Origin: Echinococcus granulosus
Taxonomy: Eukaryota > Platyhelminthes > Cestoda > Cyclophyllidea > Taeniidae
Assembly: GCF_000524195.1 (NCBI RefSeq)
Contig: NW_020170389.1
Coordinates: 692,964 to 756,963, forward strand
Length of the DNA: 64,000 nt
Direction: 5' to 3'
Position numbers and translations under genes: made by a program. Below the pieces are notes generated by a model. The model was not told the DNA's origin, made no database searches, and saw only the letters and a program-made list of their open reading frames with translations. Position 1 is the first letter of the stretch, and each line of letters starts with the position of its first letter. Positions 57,801 to 64,000 of the stretch are shown here, one piece after another.

Positions 57801-60800
57801 CTTAAGTTTTAATAGTCTCATGGGTGCTCGTTATTTGTGGTAGCCATTAATGTGAAAATTACATTTTTGTAAGCCCCATTTAATTCATTTTTACTAACAC
57901 TGTTGGGAAATTCATCGAATTTCATGTACTAAATAATCAACCGGCTACGCACAGCTTGAGAGTATAGAGGAAATTATACTTTAGACCCAAAAAAGTCACA
58001 CCTGGATACACAGTTTCTTACCTTATTTATTGTTTAAATTAACATCCATTCAAATTTCACGTTGTTTACTAAAATTACTTTTATCTACTGCTGTCTATGT
58101 ACAGAAATGAAATTTTATGAAACAGCATAAGTCGTAAACCCATCCATAGTGTGAAGTTTAAAAGGAAAATCTTACCTATTATTATAGATCTTATTGGTAA
58201 GAAATCACGTTCACAAAAATGAAAACCGGTCCCTACTGACTCAGTTTCAGGCATCATGACGCCCTAAATAAAGATGATGTAATTATTTGCTTGTCACGAG
58301 TGCATCAGTAATCAACGCAAAGGGAATTGTGTTGGTCGAAAAGTTTTAGAGCTCATTTAGCTTTTCTATAGGCACCCTTATAATCACATTCCATTTTTAT
58401 GGAAAATAAAATTAACGCGCTTACTCTGCATTACTGGTTGCAAAATGAAGTCATGTACTCCACTTTGACCGTTTTTTGAAGACGAATTTTGCTCTTAATA
58501 AAATGGTAAAGAAGTCAAAGTACTACATGCGTCCTTAATTGTTTGGAGAAGCAAACGCAGTCTCCGTGCTCTTTATTTTTTGGCGATCATCTAAAGGGCT
58601 TTTTTTTGGATCCAATGTGAATTAATTCGTCAAAACACTTTCTAAATGCAGTACCTATCAAAGAGTTGTAAGAATATTTAATAGAAATTTGCCACACTCC
58701 TTGGTTTGCACAATTAAATATATATTTTGTATAAACATGGACAAAATTCGTCATGCCTTGCTGATGTGCCTTTGAAGTACGCCAATTATTATTGGTATTA
58801 TAGCCATTTTGTTAGTGGCGGCGGGTGGGAATGTCTTTACGCCTCTCGGACAGCAACTGCTGCAGTTTCTACCGGTACAATCTAGTCAGCAGCAGCTGTT
58901 ATGCGTGTTTCGGGCTTGCACATTTCCAGTCACTTTTGGAGTCATAAAAACATTGTGGTCAGCGAGGGCCATAACTTGGTTTATCGAGCGGATGAAAGAG
59001 AAAACATATGTAGCTCCGGTCTTAGAAACAGCAAAGATACAGGTTGTACACCATAGTTTGGGTGTAGAGATTGCGTTTGGTCAAAGTAATGCTTTATTAA
59101 TCGCAGCGATTGATAAATAGGTGGCTTACTATCACGCGGGGCCAAAGGATGATGACGCATCGAATGGAGAAAGCAGAAGTAAAGCTAAACCGCCCCACTT
59201 CACGTTTTCGTTCATGTGCCCACGTACCCATGCACTGATGCCCCAGCAACTTATAGTTTGGCATTACTTACTGATTAAGAGGCACTGGTGACCTCGCATT
59301 TTGACCTAAAATGCAAAATTTTAATTAGAATGAATAGAACAAAGCTTTTAGGAACTATAAAAGATAGCGAAATTAGAACACAATCATTTCACAAGTATTA
59401 ATTTTTTCCAGTTAAGCTTTATGAGTGGTGAAGATGATTAAGGTATAGACTAAACAGCTGCATATACCTGAACTATAGCAAATAATGCTACCAAGAGCAA
59501 ATGGTAGCAAAAATATGCATAGTTGAACCCTGTGTATCTTACTAATCCTTCAGTTTGGAATTAATTCTTCAACTTTAGCGAAGGCTGAAGTAAAATTTGG
59601 CTCCATTTTCTACCAGACTTTAATCTTATTAGGAATGTTTTTAACCACCAGATAATGTAGATTTCAATGTTTTTCATTTTAATTAAAATAAATACCCACA
59701 ATGCATCAAATGACTTTCCAGTCTTTTTTGAAAACTATGATGTATAAACATAGCATTATCCCAAAAATATTTTTAATAACAGTAATTGAGTGATAAAACG
59801 AATTTTAGGCTTTATAACCACTTGGTTCTTTTAATAAGTAACTTCCAAAATTTCATTATATAGAATTAATGTAAATTTGTGACTGGAAGAAAGTCTCTCA
59901 AACGGCTTATTTTAGATCATTCATCTTTTTGACTGTGGCAATACCTTCGACTGCAGTGGTGTTAGGATGTAACCAACTTCCGATCAAATTGGCAACGTGG
60001 TAAGCAGGTCGAGTCATCGGCATCACCACCGTCATGTCTTTTGGAAGCAAATGACCTGCTTTTTTCACCACCCACCCTCAGTCATAACCACTAAGAGTGC
60101 TTTGTTGATGGCTATGAACTTCTGCCAAAGTAGCTAAGAGGTGAATTAACTCCATTTATGATCAATAATATGCTTGAAACATCAGAAATAAAAAAGCCTT
60201 TATCTACTAGGAAAAGTAAATAAGACAGACCGGCTCTTGCAAAATAAGCTCCTAAATAAGTAGATTAGAATCTGGATTTTTCAACTAAAACCACCACTGC
60301 ACATGAAACTTAGCTCATGGATAGGTAATTTTGACTAAACAATGCATCACAAAAAATCCGTAACTGCTTATCATGGCCAAAATGCACACCAATGTTTGAC
60401 TTCCTGTTTACCATACATCATTTGATCTAGGTACACGTTTTAACAGAATCAACGCCATGGAGTCACAATAAAGGAAGAGAACTCGCCATTTACTTTTATT
60501 ACATTTTCAATAGTCATATTTTAAGCTCAAATGTTACTTAGCAATAATGCGCCCAAATTTAATTCACTTTCATGCTTTAAACTTTTGCATTATTAAGTCT
60601 TCGGGGAAATCTCAATGCGTTTTAGCTGTTCTATAGGATCCAGGTATATTTTAGAGGAAAACTTTAATTAAATGCGCGTTGGCTTCGGTAGCGCTAGTAA
60701 TTAAACGTGAACCATCAACATTTTTAGCTATTTTTAAATAGATTTTCCTCTAAAATTTTTTAGGCCTTTTAACATAATTGGGCAAATTGGAACCTTATTT

Positions 60801-62650
60801 CATGCTGCTGAGAGTAAAATAAACATATTTCATGTTGACTATGTATTCAGAAGGAACACTGATATTGGAATGATCCAAAGACTAATCTTTTCGTGGTAAA
60901 TTCCACCTGTGGACGCCGAAGCAAATACTAAAATGTGTATTTATTGATAATATTCCAAGAGACAATATCTAACAGATGACTTACGTACTATTTTACTTCA
61001 CATCAACATAAGTACAATCTTAGACTCTTTGTTGCCATGTACATTTGTAAAATTCCGAACAACCTGTGCTTTTCTGGCATACCGTCTTCCATACTGCAGT
61101 ACTTACACGTAATTCAGCAATTAAAAATACTTATGAAAACCCATGGTTGATGGTAGCAATTAAGAATGCCATTAGCCTTAAGCTCTATTTCTCATTGAAT
61201 GAATCAAAAGCGGAAATGGAAAAAGACCACGAAAAGTCAGAATATTTGATGCAACCTATTTAGGTTGTACTAATTAATTGGCTTTATCAGTTTGCAGAAT
61301 GTTCATTTATTTTGCACGCAGAAATGCCTCATAAAAAATGATGATTCGCTAGTCTAGAATCTTTATGCAGCTCTTCTCATTTTCCCAGAAAACACGCATG
61401 GATTTCGACCTAAGGGCCTGCTTCTGGAAAATTTTGGGGCAAAATTTTTTTGTGAAGCAGAGTGAATTTCCGTGAAATTGAGGAAATCGTGTTTTGCCCA
61501 AACGGTTGTATCCGTATTGACAGTAATCAGCGATTTGTAGGCTAAATCAGGATTAACGAGCACTTGTATCATTCCTGTGATAGAACCGAAGCAAAATTGA
61601 CTTCAATTAGCAAACAGGCAAATCATGTGCAGGTGAATTGCCAACTACTTTCACCTTTGAACAAATTAGACGGCATAGATATGTTTATTTGATTTACTAA
61701 GATTTTACATTTACACTGACATGAGAATGGCTATTTTCTTAGTTTTATTTTTTACACATACAGAATAACCATAATTAATGGTTTCAAAGTCTTACAAATC
61801 CAGCATTAAATGCTATCGTTCTCGATCAGTAATTTTGCTCGATTCCTGTCTTTAAACAATACGTGGTTACTACCTATGAAGTATACAAACAAGCAAGTGA
61901 CATGCCGTTATGATCCATAATTCCGAATCTAGCAGACCTATAGTTACCCTTGTGTTTTCCTTCCGAAATTCAAGTTAATTAACTTTTCCCCTTCCGAGCC
62001 GCGTTCGACTCACCCATGCTTTGCCTAACCAAAACAAATTCCACCCATCTTTTCATTTTTCCATCAGTGCTTGGTTCGTGTGTTATTATGTTTGGTAGCA
62101 AGTATGTTCCGCCAGTGCATTTTCGAGTACATTGCCACATCGTCGTGATTTTAGAAATCTGTTTCAGTGCTTGTGTATGTGAAACAATAAGAAGAAAGCA
62201 GCCATTTCCTTCTAAAACCGTAACCTGATTTACAAAGTGATGTGTGTTTAATTGTCTGGATGAGTTCAAGAAGTCTGTTAAAATGTAAAAGTCATGAATA
62301 GGAAATCACGGTTGGATTATCATGCATTTGCACTTTTAGTCATCCAACGCTTTTTTTCTCAAACACTATTCTTTCCCAGTATCTTAACAATTGATTTTTG
62401 TTCCCACAAATGAAAGTTATCTTAAGAGTTTTGTCTATATAAGTGATAATCTAGAAGTATCTCTTAAGCAATGATAGCTAGTTTTATGGTTAACTTTGGT
62501 TTATAGATATACTTGGAAATCACCATGAAGTAAAAGCTAACACATATCAGAAAATAACATTAAATGACCTTTACAACAGCACACTGGGTTAGCAAAATTT
62601 GAGGTATTTGTTCTCTACCTTAATCTCATTGATAAAAATGACAGTTTTGT
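45884..62650. other. Long gene-poor AT-rich region
   Basis: About 17 kb without a supported gene. Noted inside are a short (AGG)n run near 46040, a G+C-richer patch at about 48040-48270, another at about 50340-50560, a 140-codon minus-strand ORF at 53280-53702 and a 103-codon plus-strand ORF at 58809-59120. None shows a conserved domain, splice-consistent chain or transposon signature. It may hold distal regulatory DNA or an intron of a gene reaching beyond the window. Confidence 0.45.
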
Positions 62651-62687
62651 TTAACATCAGTTAGTGTTCAAAGCACCATGTGTTCAG

Positions 62688-63101
62688 TAGAGTTGCCAGA
62701 GAACACTTTGTGCATTACCATAGAGATGCAAAACCGCAAGAAGTTCTTACACTAATTATTGAAAATGGTATATGTAAAGGTGTTATTTTCTCCTTGTTTC
62801 AATTTTTTTTACTTTTGAAAGGTAGAGTGGACTTGTCAGTGCTAAACCCCTGTACAGGGGCTCTGCCTGCACCAACTGCTACTTAATGGTACCAGTGTAG
62901 CATTTGTGCTACGAGTGTACTATAAAATCTTACGATTTTCTATTAATTTACCGCAATTGTGCCGAAGTTTTTAATTCTTTCCTACAGGTAACCAACGAAA
63001 GGTTTTCAAATATTAGACTTAGCGGATTTACTGATTGGTCTGGGGTTTCCAATGAACGTACCACTTTGGCTCGCAAAAGCATGAACGCTTTTCGTGATTA
63101 G
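62688..63101 (+). CDS. Candidate exons at the 3' end of an unidentified gene
   Basis: Exon-like piece 62688-62767 reads RVAREHFVHYHRDAKPQEVL... between TGTTCAG and a GTATAT donor. A terminal piece 62988-63101 reads VTNERFSNIRLSGFTDWSGV... to MNAFRD and TAG, after a CCTACAG acceptor. The phases (1 and 0) do not match, so they are not directly joined. AATAAA at 63212-63217 lies 110 bases after the stop. The first piece loosely recalls LYR-type mitochondrial proteins, but this is not strong enough to name. Confidence 0.3.
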
Positions 63102-64000
63102 CTTTAGCTGTTCAGCCCCCCCCCCCCTTAACGCTGAATCGGATAGTATGCATAACGCACTGCTTATATGATAAAAGACAGACTTGTTTGATTTGCTCAA
63201 GCGTTGTTTTTAATAAACGATCTTCTTACTTTAACGTCCAGTCTATTTAATACTTATTTTCTTTAAAATGTCCTAAAATGTCGAATTTTTTCGTCATCTA
63301 AACAAACAACAATACATGCAATCAATTGATTTAACCCCTTACGTGAGTTAATTGGTCTGACATCTTTAAGACAAGGTAAAATTAGCTGCTGCAAATTATC
63401 GTTCATTATTATCATTCATTTCATTTTTATCTTCTGGTATTTTTAGTTGTGCAAGCGACCATATTTATATCGATGCCATAAGCTACTTGTCTGCAGAGAA
63501 GCACGAAATGAAGTTCAGAATGAGTACCGTAAAGGGCTCGCTGCGTGCTTAAACTCACTCTAGTCGCGATACCAGTCTTCGTATCGCACATTGTTCACAC
63601 ACGTGCATTTCGTTAGAATGTCCATGGCTAAGGCTTTAACATTTTCCAATAATTAGGCTATTTTTAAAAATTTAAAATATGCAATTTGTTCGTTCTCTTC
63701 AAAGCACAGTTACATTCAGAAATTCTATCCCAAAGCCAGCATATCATGTTGATGAAGTTGACGTTCGTGTAAGCTGAAGGCGAGTTTATGTTGAATCAAG
63801 TAAAAACCACTGTGTTGTTTATTAATTCCAGAATTTGATTAGTGAAATTATTAACTTGAGAATTATTTTTATTTGTCATATTTCTACAATAACTAATTTG
63901 CCCATTTCTTAACATGACACCAAAGTATTCCACAAATTTTCCTAATTTTCGTAAAATACTGACTTACCGTATGTTCTACCTAGTCTCATTATAAGAGGAT
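63102..64000. other. 3' flank with a C12 homopolymer
   Basis: Contains a run of 12 C at 63116-63127 and the AATAAA at 63212-63217. Nothing further is recognised to the window end. Confidence 0.4.

Noticed and set aside
63116..63127. Run of 12 C
   Set aside because: Simple homopolymer, possibly of uncertain length; no feature attached.
1..64000. CRISPR arrays, operons, bacterial promoters or phage-type defence systems
   Set aside because: The sequence is eukaryotic with spliced genes; no direct-repeat array or prokaryotic gene layout was seen.

Overview
The window is nuclear DNA from an animal, most probably a parasitic flatworm (Neodermata; a tapeworm fits best, a fluke is possible). The reasons are AT-rich DNA, small intron-split coding exons, several introns of only 29-44 nt, a tropomyosin whose C-terminal exons closely resemble schistosome and tapeworm tropomyosins as I remember them, and decayed Ty3/gypsy LTR retrotransposons with 4-bp target duplications. 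There are no operons. The 29-36 nt introns and the conserved protein blocks were found by reading frames across splice sites. No database search was possible.

Layout. 197-4538 (+): 3' part of a USP8-like deubiquitinase (rhodanese end plus full USP catalytic domain). 7048-12719 (+): a tropomyosin gene with two alternative starts (284- and 248-residue products) and equal-length duplicated exons at five positions. 12.7-17.9 kb: no gene, with a decayed Ty3/gypsy reverse transcriptase at about 16.5-16.9 kb. 17984-23818 (-): an ABHD17-type depalmitoylase with an unusual 164-residue C-terminal tail. 24905-25865 (+): EIF3J, divergent from ABHD17, with a solo LTR between the two starts. 30.7-32.6 kb: a cluster of LTR-retrotransposon pieces, including a complete 951-bp miniature element. 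32993-33786 (+): an SR splicing factor with RRM and zinc knuckle. 39.6-41.9 kb: exon-like pieces of an unidentified gene plus a near-perfect hairpin. 44085-45581 (+): an intronless gene for an unrecognised single-pass membrane protein. 45.6-62.6 kb: very gene-poor. About 62.7-63.1 kb: exon-like pieces followed by a poly(A) signal.

The genes look like unrelated housekeeping or cytoskeletal loci: ubiquitin removal, actin-filament regulation, palmitate turnover, translation initiation and splicing. The most notable biology is the tropomyosin exon repertoire (64-96 possible isoforms), the near-minimal EIF3J introns, and the compact LTR family whose solo copy sits in the ABHD17/EIF3J intergenic space. 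The SR-factor last-intron donor also overlaps an in-frame stop, which would couple intron retention to the loss of the protein's RS tail.
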